A DNA stretch of 5,696 nt from Candidatus Sulfotelmatobacter sp. (GCA_030037575.1 JASHRB010000341.1:1-5696); one strand, 5' to 3'; counted from the stretch's first letter, positions 1 to 5,696 are shown. A program made the numbers and translations. Notes: a model not told the origin generated them from the letters alone.

Positions 1-697
1 TCGGTGAATTCATCGCCAATAAATTTTTGGCCGCAGTCGCTCCCAGCGCGACAATCACCTTCGGTTGGATCACCGCGATCTGCCGCATCAGAAATGGCAA
101 GCACGTATCACACTCATCGCGCTCCGGGGTTCGATTGCCCGGGGGACGGCACTTCACCACGTTGGCGATGTACACATCTTCGCGCCGCAGACCCATCGCT
201 TTGATCATGTTGTTGAGCAGCTGGCCGGCGCGCCCGACGAATGGCTCGGCTTGCGCGTCTTCGTCGGCACCCGGCCCCTCCCCCACGAACATCAGCTCAG
301 CGCGGGGATTGCCCACGCCAAAAACAATGTTCGTGCGGCTTTTGGAAAGTTTGCAGCGCGTGCAGTGGCCCAGATCTTGGCGAATGAGTTGGAGGGCGGC
401 CATCGCATCGCCCGCCTCTTGCTCGGGCTTTGGTGAAAGGCTCTCAGAAATATCTTCTTGCTGAACCCCGGGAACGAAAGCTGTTTTTCTGCCCGGCATG
501 GCCTCTCGGGGTGGGGGCTGAAACGGGGATAGCGCTTGTGGGGATGAGGGGAGCGCAGCTTTGTCACCGGTTCGGAAATCGCCGCCGTGCGAAACCGGCG
601 TTTCTCTGCGATAGAAGTCATCGATGCCCAGTTGGTTGTAGTAGCGCACTCGTTCGCACAGGGCTCGCCGCAGTTCCGGAGCAAGGATTTCAGCCAA
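1..697 (-). CDS. Uracil-DNA glycosylase, family 4-type, iron-sulfur (partial, 3' end beyond window)
   Basis: This enzyme excises uracil from DNA, starting base excision repair after cytosine deamination or dUTP misincorporation. 232 codons are visible and the C-terminal part, including the expected HPS-type motif, lies off the window. The N-terminal ~100 residues contain a short [13 protein letters not shown] segment and a Pro/Ser-rich linker. The catalytic domain begins near residue 100. A CTRC pair (Cys112, Cys115) plus Cys183 and Cys199 give the C-x2-C ... C-x15-C pattern expected for the [4Fe-4S] cluster. Motif A is [20 protein letters not shown] (139-158), followed by [11 protein letters not shown] (182-192) and [11 protein letters not shown] (217-227). 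The start is a TTG directly after the dodecin stop, chosen because GGAG lies six bases upstream and the family-like N-terminal segment follows at once. A later ATG at codon 67 would remove that segment. Ala150 sits where family members usually have Gly. Family assignment is confident; family 4 versus 5 rests on motif A and cannot be closed without the C-terminus. Confidence 0.93.
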   Translation of the reverse strand, partial: MAEILAPELRRALCERVRYYNQLGIDDFYRRETPVSHGGDFRTGDKAALPSSPQALSPFQPPPREAMPGRKTAFVPGVQQEDISESLSPKPEQEAGDAMAALQLIRQDLGHCTRCKLSKSRTNIVFGVGNPRAELMFVGEGPGADEDAQAEPFVGRAGQLLNNMIKAMGLRREDVYIANVVKCRPPGNRTPERDECDTCLPFLMRQIAVIQPKVIVALGATAAKNLLAMNSP

Positions 698-898
698 TTA
701 TTTCTCCAGGTCGAAATAAATTTTGGTGGTGGCGCGATAGCGGACAACCTTGGCGCCCTCGACTTCCATATCGAGGGATTCGAGGTGCGCCCATTTGATG
801 CCGCGCACGGTTTTTGCCGCCTCACCAACCGCCGCCTGCGCGGCTTTGGCAAAGCTGTCTTTGGAGGTGCCGACCACTTCGATGACTTTCTGGGTCAT
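698..898 (-). CDS. Dodecin, flavin-binding storage protein
   Basis: Dodecins are cytosolic proteins of about 65-75 residues that assemble into hollow dodecamers. They bind flavins in pairs, buffering free flavin and quenching its photochemistry. This 66-residue protein has the family pattern: the opening strand KVIEVVGTSKDSF (4-16), one amphipathic helix (about 14-31), then two strands ending in KIYFDLE (59-65). Trp36 in IKW matches the tryptophan that stacks on the flavin ring in characterised dodecins. Position 55 is Arg, in YRATTK, where the archaeal model protein has a flavin-contacting Gln. The ATG has a good ribosome site (AGGAG, minus strand of 906-910, seven bases from the start). It lies downstream of coaBC and abuts the glycosylase gene. 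A role buffering FMN or coenzyme A beside CoaBC is inference from context and from the reported FMN and CoA binding of the Thermus thermophilus dodecin. Confidence 0.93.
   Translation of the reverse strand: MTQKVIEVVGTSKDSFAKAAQAAVGEAAKTVRGIKWAHLESLDMEVEGAKVVRYRATTKIYFDLEK
704..707 (-). promoter_or_regulatory. Ribosome binding site deciding the TTG start of the glycosylase
   Basis: GGAG on the minus strand lies six bases before the TTG at 697-695. It is formed by the last sense codons of the dodecin (ctg gag aaa), so the ribosome terminating on the dodecin covers the site. This supports translational coupling and the unusual TTG start. Confidence 0.6.
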
Positions 899-994
899 GA
901 GATCGCTCCTGAAATTTCTGCCGGGAATTGTAAACCGGCGGGAAGCGAAGCCGCTGAAATGTTGCCGGCCCCATATTTTCGAAGACGGAGGCTG
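899..994 (-). other. coaBC-dodecin intergenic region with repeated GCCGG/CCGGC elements
   Basis: This stretch separates the coaBC stop from the dodecin start. It carries complementary 5-6 bp elements at 920-924, 935-939 and 964-969. The middle one can pair with either neighbour, giving two mutually exclusive short hairpins. A nested AGCG/CGCT stem lies between the second and third elements. No T-run follows any of these stems, so they are not called as an intrinsic terminator. The dodecin ribosome site AGGAG is at 906-910. Confidence 0.4.
927..932 (-). promoter_or_regulatory. Possible -10 element for dodecin-glycosylase transcription
   Basis: The minus strand reads TACAAT, five of six matches to the sigma-70 -10 consensus. 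It sits where transcription would start about 20 bases before the dodecin ATG and just ahead of its ribosome site. The hexamer 17 bases upstream (AGCGGC) is a poor -35, so this is a tentative call. It would allow the last two genes to be expressed separately from coaBC. Confidence 0.22.
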
Positions 995-2212
995 CTAGGC
1001 TCTCAGCGATGCCTTGCGACGCTCGCGTATGCGAACCACTTGATCGAGGACGCGCTGTGCCACTTCCCACTTGCTGGTCTCGGGGATTTCGACGACTTCG
1101 TCGTGGCTGAGGATGGTCACCTGATTGCGGTCAGAATCGAAGCCCACTCCTTCGCGGGAGACATCGTTCACCACGATGGCATCGAGATTTTTAGCCGCCA
1201 GTTTCTGGCGGGCGTTTTCGAGCACGTTTTCGGTTTCCGCAGCGAAGCCAATCACGATCTGCGATTGTTTGCGCGAGGCAATCTCTTGGAGAATGTCGGG
1301 AGTGGGCTCAAGTTGGAGAGCCAACCCGGCTTTGCGCTTGATCTTTTGGTCCGCCACCGATTTCGCGCGGTAATCGGAAACCGCCGCCGTTTTGATGACC
1401 AGGGTGGCTTGCGACAGAAAATTCAATACGGCATCGCGCATCTGCTCGGCTGATTCCACCCGGGTCAACTCGGCGGCTCCGGGCGGGTTCAAGGAGGTGG
1501 GACCGCTCACCAGCAGCACCCGAGCGCCGCGACGCAGGGCCGCTTCCGCTAAGGCATAACCCATGCGTCCGCTGGAGCGATTGCTGATGTAGCGCACCGG
1601 GTCGATTTTTTCGCGCGTCGGGCCCGCGGTAACCAGAACCGTTTCGCCCGCCAAATCCTGTGATGCACCCAGCGCTTGGAGCACCGCGGCAACGATCGAT
1701 TCATTCTCGGCCAGGCGGCCTGCTCCCACCATACCGCAAGCTAGATATCCCTCGCCCGGCTCGACGATCTGCACACCCCGCTGGCGAAGAATTTCCAAAT
1801 TTTTCTGCGTAGCCGGGTGATTCCACATATGCACGTTCATTGCCGGAGCGACCACGACTGGAGCGGTGGTGGCAAGATAAAGCGTAGAAAGAAAGTCGCT
1901 GGCCATGCCTTGCGCCAAGCGGGCGAGAGAATCGGCGCTGGCGGGGGCAACCAGAAGCGCGTCGATCGCTTGCGCAACCGCAATGTGTTCGATCGCAGAT
2001 TCGATGTTCGGCCGGCGATCCTCGGCTGCGGAAAACATTTCGGTGATCACTTTTTCGCCGGAGAGCGCGGCAAACGTAAGCGGACGAACAAACTCCTGAG
2101 CCGCACGGGTCATGATGACCTGCACGCGGATTCCGCGATCCTGCAACAAGCGAACCATCTCGGCTGCCTTGTAAGCCGCGATGCCGCCGGTCACTGCGAG
2201 AGCAACTTTCAT
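995..2212 (-). CDS. coaBC: Bifunctional phosphopantothenoylcysteine decarboxylase / phosphopantothenate-cysteine ligase
   Basis: CoaBC performs two successive steps of coenzyme A synthesis. The C-terminal CoaB domain joins cysteine to 4'-phosphopantothenate using CTP, and the N-terminal CoaC domain decarboxylates the product to 4'-phosphopantetheine using FMN. At 405 residues it is the usual full length. CoaC (about 1-185) shows the flavoprotein start VTGGIAAYKA (7-16), catalytic His76 in EHIAVA, PAMN (123-126), and the substrate-clamp Cys159 in ACGMVGAGRL. CoaB (about 188-395) shows VTAGPTREKIDPVRYISN (194-211), NRSSGRMG with the conserved Asn211, AAVSDYR (276-282) and the KIKRK lysine cluster (290-294). 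The ATG is preferred because MKVALAVTGGIAAYKA is the standard family N-terminus; no convincing ribosome site precedes it. It follows rpoZ by 37 bases, consistent with one operon. All key residues are present, so both activities are expected. Confidence 0.97.
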   Translation of the reverse strand: MKVALAVTGGIAAYKAAEMVRLLQDRGIRVQVIMTRAAQEFVRPLTFAALSGEKVITEMFSAAEDRRPNIESAIEHIAVAQAIDALLVAPASADSLARLAQGMASDFLSTLYLATTAPVVVAPAMNVHMWNHPATQKNLEILRQRGVQIVEPGEGYLACGMVGAGRLAENESIVAAVLQALGASQDLAGETVLVTAGPTREKIDPVRYISNRSSGRMGYALAEAALRRGARVLLVSGPTSLNPPGAAELTRVESAEQMRDAVLNFLSQATLVIKTAAVSDYRAKSVADQKIKRKAGLALQLEPTPDILQEIASRKQSQIVIGFAAETENVLENARQKLAAKNLDAIVVNDVSREGVGFDSDRNQVTILSHDEVVEIPETSKWEVAQRVLDQVVRIRERRKASLRA

Positions 2213-2249
2213 GGCTGAAGATATGGATGCGCGAACGCCGCGGAAGGGA

Positions 2250-2486
2250 CTAGGCCTCGCGCCCGAAGGCCTGCTCCAACGCTTGCGATGCCTGCTCGGC
2301 GGGGCTGCGCGTTTCCGGGATCTCCCACTTCACCTTGCCCGCGCGAATTTCATCCTGGGCGATGCGGCAGGGTTTGCGCGAGTTGGTTTGTACCACCGGC
2401 GGAGCTCCGGATTGCAGTTGCCTTGCGCGCCGGGCGGCGACCAGAATATAGCGATAGTTGCTATCGAAGCCTTCGATCAATTTCAT
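2250..2486 (-). CDS. rpoZ: DNA-directed RNA polymerase omega subunit
   Basis: Omega binds the beta' subunit, helping RNA polymerase assembly and stability. From the ATG at 2486 the protein has 78 residues, a typical omega length. The family core is clear: GFDSNYRYILVAARRARQLQ (6-25), including the very conserved AARRARQL helix, then a variable loop and the second conserved part RIAQDEIRAGKVKWEI (41-56). The Ala/Glu-rich tail (62-78) is probably helical. An in-frame TTG at 2516 would add ten residues (beginning MHLSTRERDC). The ATG is preferred because GGAG lies nine bases upstream, inside what would be that extension. The N-terminus has no MAR sequence like that of E. coli omega. The gene lies between gmk and coaBC, the common bacterial order. 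Confidence 0.95.
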   Translation of the reverse strand: MKLIEGFDSNYRYILVAARRARQLQSGAPPVVQTNSRKPCRIAQDEIRAGKVKWEIPETRSPAEQASQALEQAFGREA

Positions 2487-2495
2487 ACAGTCTCT

Positions 2496-2499
2496 CTCC
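2496..2499 (-). promoter_or_regulatory. Ribosome binding site selecting the ATG start of rpoZ
   Basis: The minus strand carries a purine run, GGGAGAGAGA, at 2500-2491. Its GGAG lies nine bases before the ATG at 2486. It favours this start over the upstream TTG at 2516, which has no comparable purine run at the right distance. Confidence 0.55.
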
Positions 2500-2528
2500 C
2501 TTGTTGAGAGGTGCAAGATTTGATTGCC

Positions 2529-2606
2529 GAAAGTTGTGGCGCTTCGTTCTTCGCCGGGGAAGCCAAGAACAGCAACCCTATTGTCCCACGAAAAGGAAAG
2601 TTGTGG
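2529..2606. repeat. 11-bp direct repeat pair in the gmk-rpoZ gap
   Basis: The plus-strand sequence gaaagttgtgg occurs at 2529-2539 and again at 2596-2606 (minus-strand CCACAACTTTC). The repeats start 67 bases apart and flank the hairpin at 2546-2570. The upstream copy, in rpoZ orientation, lies four bases downstream of the TTGACA. They could be a paired binding site or chance. Confidence 0.5.
2546..2570 (-). other. Hairpin in the rpoZ leader
   Basis: On the minus strand GTTCTT and AAGAAC form a 6-bp stem. After a single G-G mismatch, two more GC pairs close a 7-base loop. No U-run follows, so it is not an intrinsic terminator. It lies about 60 bases upstream of the rpoZ ATG and between the two direct repeats. 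Confidence 0.4.
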
Positions 2607-2628
2607 GGGCTGTCAAGCAAGAATTAGA

Positions 2629-3345
2629 TTACGAATGGTGGGCATCGCCCAAAGGTGCCATTTTGAAAGAAGCCAGGATTGGTTGGAGCCGGTCGCCCAC
2701 ATTGGCCAGACGGCAGCGATTGGCCAGGGCGACAATTTTCGCCTGTTCCTCCGCGAGCGGCTGGCCGGCGCGAAGCAAGCGTTCGCCGCGAACGATGGCG
2801 CGGAGCCGCTTGATGGATTCTTCCAGCTGATCGTTGACCAAAATGTAGTCGTAGCGCTGATAATTCTCGATCTCGCGGGTGGCGGTGTCGAGGCGGCGTT
2901 GGATGACTTCTTCGCGGTCTTCGCTGCGTTTGCGCAGGCGCTCCTCCAGAGTTTTGCGATCCGGGGGCAGAATGAAAATGCTGGTCGCATCCGGAAGCTG
3001 GCGCTGAATTTGCTCGGCTCCCTGGACGTCGATGTCGAGAAGAAGATCGCGGCTCTTCTGTTCCGCATCGAGCAGAAACTTCCGCGCCGTGCCGTAATAA
3101 TTGCCGAAGACCTGGGCGTGTTCGAGGAACCTATCCTCGTGAATCATGCGTTCGAATTCCGGACGCGTGATGAAATAATACTGCCGGCCATTGACCTCAC
3201 TGCCGCGCGGCGCGCGGGTTGTGTAGGAAATGGAAAATTCGAGATCGGTAACCGACTTGAGGATTTCATTCACCAAAGTCGATTTGCCGGAGCCGGAGGG
3301 CGCGGAAATAATATAGACAACAGGTTTGCGGGAGGAAGAACTCAT
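2629..3345 (-). CDS. gmk: Guanylate kinase
   Basis: Gmk phosphorylates GMP (and dGMP) to the diphosphate with ATP in the cytosol, an essential step in purine nucleotide supply. The P-loop APSGSGKST (15-23) binds ATP. The GMP-binding part shows SYTTRAPR (40-47), the conserved Glu75 in FLEHAQVFGNYYGT (73-86), and the DIDVQGA strand (104-110). The lid region is rich in arginine (130-151), and the family's VND appears at 170-172. The protein has 238 residues, about 30 more than the E. coli enzyme. The extra sequence is a C-terminal tail (about 198-238), AEEQAKIVALANRC and onward, outside the kinase fold. The start ATG overlaps the yicC stop in an ATGA arrangement, indicating translational coupling; only a weak CTGGA precedes it. 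Catalytic residues look intact and the assignment is secure. What the tail does is unknown. Confidence 0.97.
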   Translation of the reverse strand: MSSSSRKPVVYIISAPSGSGKSTLVNEILKSVTDLEFSISYTTRAPRGSEVNGRQYYFITRPEFERMIHEDRFLEHAQVFGNYYGTARKFLLDAEQKSRDLLLDIDVQGAEQIQRQLPDATSIFILPPDRKTLEERLRKRSEDREEVIQRRLDTATREIENYQRYDYILVNDQLEESIKRLRAIVRGERLLRAGQPLAEEQAKIVALANRCRLANVGDRLQPILASFKMAPLGDAHHS

Positions 3346-4274
3346 TCCAGGTTTTGCACCTGCTCGCGCGATTTCTCGATCTCGGCTTTCATGACCAGTC
3401 CGGCTTCAGTAATTTTCAACGCCTCTCCCGCCAAGCCGGAAGTCTTCGAAAGCAAGGTGTTGGCCTCGCGATTCATTTCCTGCAAGAGAAAATCGAGTTT
3501 CTTGCCGATTTCACCGGCTTGATCGAGAAGCTCGAGAAAATGCTGAACGTGGTTTTCCAGGCGGACAATTTCCTCCTGAATGTCGCTGCGATCGACGAGC
3601 AGTGCGGCTTCCTGCAGGGCGCGTTCGCGGTCGGCCGGGGCTGCCAAGAGCTCCTGCAGGCGGCTCTCCAGCCTTTCGACGTAGTTATGCAATACCGCGC
3701 GGCGGTGCAACTGTACGGTCTTTACCGCCTGGCCCAGATGAGCCATGCGCTGCCGGAGTTCGCGCTCGATGCTGCGGCCTTCCTGCTCGCGCATTTGATT
3801 TAAACGCTCGAGCGCTTCGACAACCCTGGCCATGACCGCGGATGCTATCAATTCATCGTCCGGTTCCTGGGCAGCATCGAGCGCGCCGGGCAGGCGGAGG
3901 ATGACGTTGAGATCGGGATCGGCGGACAGCGAAAATTCCCCCGCGGCGGCGCGAAACGCCGTTATGTAAGCTTTCACCAGGGGGAGGTTTAAGGCAAACA
4001 TTTCGTGATTGGCGCGCTCCACATTGAGTGTGACTTCCACATGGCCGCGAGCGATTTTTTCTTTCAATAAGCGGCGCAGCTGCATTTCCAGAGAGTCGCA
4101 ACCCGGGGGCAGACGAAAATGAAGATCCAGAAAACGATGATTGACCGATTTCAACGAGAGTGAGAACGCCAGATGCCCGTTGCTTTCTTCCGTCGCCGGC
4201 ATGTTCGGAGATGGGGACGAAGGCGGCACTTCGCCTTTGCTCTGCGCGAAACCTGTCATCGAACGAATGGGCAT
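3342..4274 (-). CDS. yicC: YicC/YloC-family endoribonuclease
   Basis: YicC-family proteins are metal-dependent endoribonucleases; the E. coli and B. subtilis members are linked to RNA turnover. The 310-residue protein begins with the family signature IRSMTGFA (3-10) and continues with LKSVNHRFLDLHFRLP (41-56) of the N-terminal domain. The middle (about 150-255) is rich in Glu, Arg and Leu and probably forms long helices. The C-terminal domain carries the most conserved block, GKKLDFLLQEMNRE (257-270) with ANTLLSK, and ends MKAEIEKSREQVQNLE (295-310). Between residues 13 and 34 there is a Pro/Ser-rich insertion relative to the shorter E. coli protein. The ATG is supported by GAGG eight bases upstream (4283-4286). 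The gene follows the ABC exporter by 28 bases and overlaps gmk by four, a pairing found widely in bacteria. The RNA target here is unknown. Confidence 0.95.
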   Translation of the reverse strand: MPIRSMTGFAQSKGEVPPSSPSPNMPATEESNGHLAFSLSLKSVNHRFLDLHFRLPPGCDSLEMQLRRLLKEKIARGHVEVTLNVERANHEMFALNLPLVKAYITAFRAAAGEFSLSADPDLNVILRLPGALDAAQEPDDELIASAVMARVVEALERLNQMREQEGRSIERELRQRMAHLGQAVKTVQLHRRAVLHNYVERLESRLQELLAAPADRERALQEAALLVDRSDIQEEIVRLENHVQHFLELLDQAGEIGKKLDFLLQEMNREANTLLSKTSGLAGEALKITEAGLVMKAEIEKSREQVQNLE

Positions 4275-4302
4275 GGATGAAGCCTCAATTCCGGTTGCGA
4301 CT

Positions 4303-5696
4303 TTAGCGGGGCTGCGCCGGCTCCATTTTCTGCTCGAAATCGGCGAACTGCAACTCGTAAAGCCTGCGATAGGTGCCCAGTTTGCTCATCAAGTCTTCAT
4401 GCGCCCCCATATCGGCAATGCCGCCGTTTTCAATGACCACGATGCGGTCAGCACGGCGCACGGTGGACAGCCGATGGGCGATGACGAACACGGTGCGCCC
4501 GCTCATCAGATTGTGCAAGGCCGATTGCACCAGGGCCTCCGATTCGCTGTCGAGCGCGGAGGTGGCTTCATCGAGAATCAAGATAGGAGCGTTTTTCAGG
4601 AGAGCGCGGGCGATGGCAATGCGCTGACGTTCTCCACCCGACAATCGCACCCCGCGCTCGCCGATCACTTCATCGTAACCGGCAGGCAGCGCCTTGATGA
4701 AGTCGTGGGCCAGCGCCGCGCGGGCCGCGGCTTCGACATCTTTCAGCGCCACATTGGGCTGACCGTAGGCGATGTTGTTGCGAACGCTGTCGTTGAACAA
4801 GACGGTTTCCTGGGTAACCATGCCAATCTGTTCGCGCAGCGAAGCCAGCGTGACCTCGCGCACGTCAAATCCGTCGATCAGCAAGCGTCCCTGGGTCACG
4901 TCGAAAAAGCGCGGGATCAGGTGAACCAGCGTGCTTTTGCCCGAACCGCTGGAACCTACGATGGCGACGACTTCGCCACGATTCACCTCTAAATCGATGC
5001 CGTGCAGCACCGAAAGCTCGGAAGCTTCGCCGTTGTAGCTGAAGCTGACATTTTCGAATTTGACGGAGTGAGCGAAAGCCGGCAAGCGCTTCGCGTGTGC
5101 TTTTTCGCGCACTTCGTCTTCGATATCCAGGAACCGGAAGATTTCACTGGAAGCCCCAAGGGCTTGCTGAAAGTTGTTATTGAAAAGGGCAAACTTGCGA
5201 ACCGGATTGTACAGCCCGAAGACCGCCGAAATGAAGGCCACAAAGATGCCCGAGGTCATCTGCCCGTGCACAATGCGCTCCCGTCCGAGCAAGAGCAACA
5301 AGGCGATGCCGACCGACCCGAAAATATCCATTAGCGGCGAGCTGATGGCATAGGCCGCTACCGAGCGCAGGTTGGCGCGAAACAACCGGCGGGCGGCGCC
5401 GCGGAAGCGATTGATCTCCCATTTCTCGGTATTAAAGGCTTTGACAATGCGATTGCCGGTGATGGTTTCGTGCAGGATGTTTTGAATTTCCGCCAGTTTA
5501 TCCTGCCCCTGCCGGGTGGTGGCCCGCACCCGGGTACCGATCTTGCGCGACGAATAAATGATGACGGGAACGAACAACAACAAGACCCAGGCCAGATTTC
5601 CGCCAAGAACCACGATCACGCAGGCCACCGCGATAAAAGTAAAAAACTGCTGCAAGAATTCCGCCAGCACGGTGGACAGGGCGTATTGCACGCGTT
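4303..5696 (-). CDS. MsbA-like ABC exporter, fused membrane and ATPase domains (partial, 5' end beyond window)
   Basis: This is the C-terminal ~464 codons of a half-transporter that would work as a homodimer in the cytoplasmic membrane. The frame stays open to the window edge; full family members have about 580-610 residues, so the start and first membrane helices are missing. Counting the GTG at 5691 as residue 1, hydrophobic segments lie at about 12-31, 33-46, 115-136 and 145-161. The ATPase domain has the A-loop Tyr219, Walker A GSSGSGKST (246-254), Q-loop Gln294, signature LSGGE (350-354), Walker B ILILD (370-374) with catalytic Glu375, and switch His406. All are intact, so an active ATPase is expected. 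The family includes MsbA lipid A flippases and multidrug exporters. Substrate cannot be read from this fragment, so no symbol is assigned. It ends 28 bases before yicC and may share its transcript. Confidence 0.93.
   Translation of the reverse strand, partial: RVQYALSTVLAEFLQQFFTFIAVACVIVVLGGNLAWVLLLFVPVIIYSSRKIGTRVRATTRQGQDKLAEIQNILHETITGNRIVKAFNTEKWEINRFRGAARRLFRANLRSVAAYAISSPLMDIFGSVGIALLLLLGRERIVHGQMTSGIFVAFISAVFGLYNPVRKFALFNNNFQQALGASSEIFRFLDIEDEVREKAHAKRLPAFAHSVKFENVSFSYNGEASELSVLHGIDLEVNRGEVVAIVGSSGSGKSTLVHLIPRFFDVTQGRLLIDGFDVREVTLASLREQIGMVTQETVLFNDSVRNNIAYGQPNVALKDVEAAARAALAHDFIKALPAGYDEVIGERGVRLSGGERQRIAIARALLKNAPILILDEATSALDSESEALVQSALHNLMSGRTVFVIAHRLSTVRRADRIVVIENGGIADMGAHEDLMSKLGTYRRLYELQFADFEQKMEPAQPR

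Larger units (their letters stand above)
2487..2628 (-). other. gmk-rpoZ intergenic region, likely rpoZ leader/regulatory DNA
   Basis: At 142 bases this is the longest non-coding stretch in the window. Beyond the rpoZ ribosome site it holds an 11-bp direct repeat, a hairpin, and a perfect TTGACA on the minus strand (2616-2611) just after the gmk stop. No acceptable -10 hexamer stands 16-18 bases downstream of the TTGACA, so a complete sigma-70 promoter is not shown. No intrinsic terminator with a U-run is visible for gmk. The arrangement suggests a regulated junction inside the operon or an internal start for rpoZ-coaBC, but this is inference. Confidence 0.4.

Noticed and set aside
292..852. 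Minus-strand open frame of 186 codons
   Set aside because: It overlaps both dodecin and glycosylase in a different frame. Those two have clear motifs, whereas this frame is Arg/Pro/Ser-rich without recognisable content.
587..1453. Long plus-strand open frame of 288 codons
   Set aside because: It lies antisense to the dodecin and the 3' half of coaBC, shows no recognisable family, and is the kind of reverse-strand frame expected in GC-rich coding DNA.
2487..2516. Ten-residue N-terminal extension of omega from the TTG at 2516
   Set aside because: The extension overlaps a purine-rich ribosome site placed well for the ATG at 2486, and omega proteins normally start close to the conserved core.
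2546..2570. Intrinsic terminator after gmk
   Set aside because: The hairpin is followed on the minus strand by GAAGCGCC, not a U-run, and the operon order argues for read-through into rpoZ.
2611..2616. TTGACA taken as a full promoter for rpoZ
   Set aside because: At spacings of 16-18 bases the candidate -10 sequences are poor (for example TTTCGT), and GACAAT lies about 25 bases away. It is kept only as a note on the intergenic region.
2524..3522. Long plus-strand open frame of 332 codons
   Set aside because: It runs antisense to gmk, whose motifs are complete, and into yicC. Its translation has no coherent domain, so it is a shadow.
4141..4992. Plus-strand open frame of 283 codons
   Set aside because: It is antisense to the ATPase domain of the exporter and the start of yicC, with no family signature.

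Overview
This 5.7 kb window is a compact, entirely minus-strand stretch of bacterial chromosome. It holds seven genes, and the two at the window edges are incomplete. Read in the direction of transcription (right to left) the order is: an MsbA-type ABC exporter (5' end missing), yicC, gmk, rpoZ, coaBC, a dodecin, and a family 4-type uracil-DNA glycosylase (3' end missing). The DNA is fairly GC-rich. The run yicC-gmk-rpoZ-coaBC is a conserved bacterial housekeeping order, and the protein style fits Acidobacteriota (Terriglobia/Koribacter-like). That taxonomic call is inferred from recalled family resemblance and gene order; no marker gene such as rRNA is present.

Layout. The ABC exporter ends 28 bases before yicC, which overlaps gmk by four bases (ATGA). 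A 142-base gap follows, the longest non-coding stretch here; it holds an 11-bp direct repeat, a hairpin and an isolated TTGACA. Then come rpoZ, a 37-base gap, coaBC, a 97-base gap with repeated GCCGG/CCGGC elements and a TACAAT hexamer, the dodecin, and the glycosylase. The glycosylase begins with TTG directly after the dodecin TAA, in the same frame.

How the genes fit together. YicC (RNA turnover), guanylate kinase (GMP to GDP) and the omega subunit (RNA polymerase assembly) form a nucleotide/transcription group. CoaBC makes 4'-phosphopantetheine for coenzyme A using FMN and CTP. The dodecin directly downstream belongs to a family that stores flavins and, in at least one characterised member, also binds coenzyme A, so its position may be meaningful. 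The glycosylase removes uracil from DNA. The exporter is a membrane protein probably moving lipid or another hydrophobic substrate.

There is no mobile element, CRISPR array, RNA gene or clearly new system. The points most worth a second look are the coaBC-dodecin pairing, the dodecin-glycosylase junction and the gmk-rpoZ gap. Long open frames on the plus strand are antisense shadows of the real genes.
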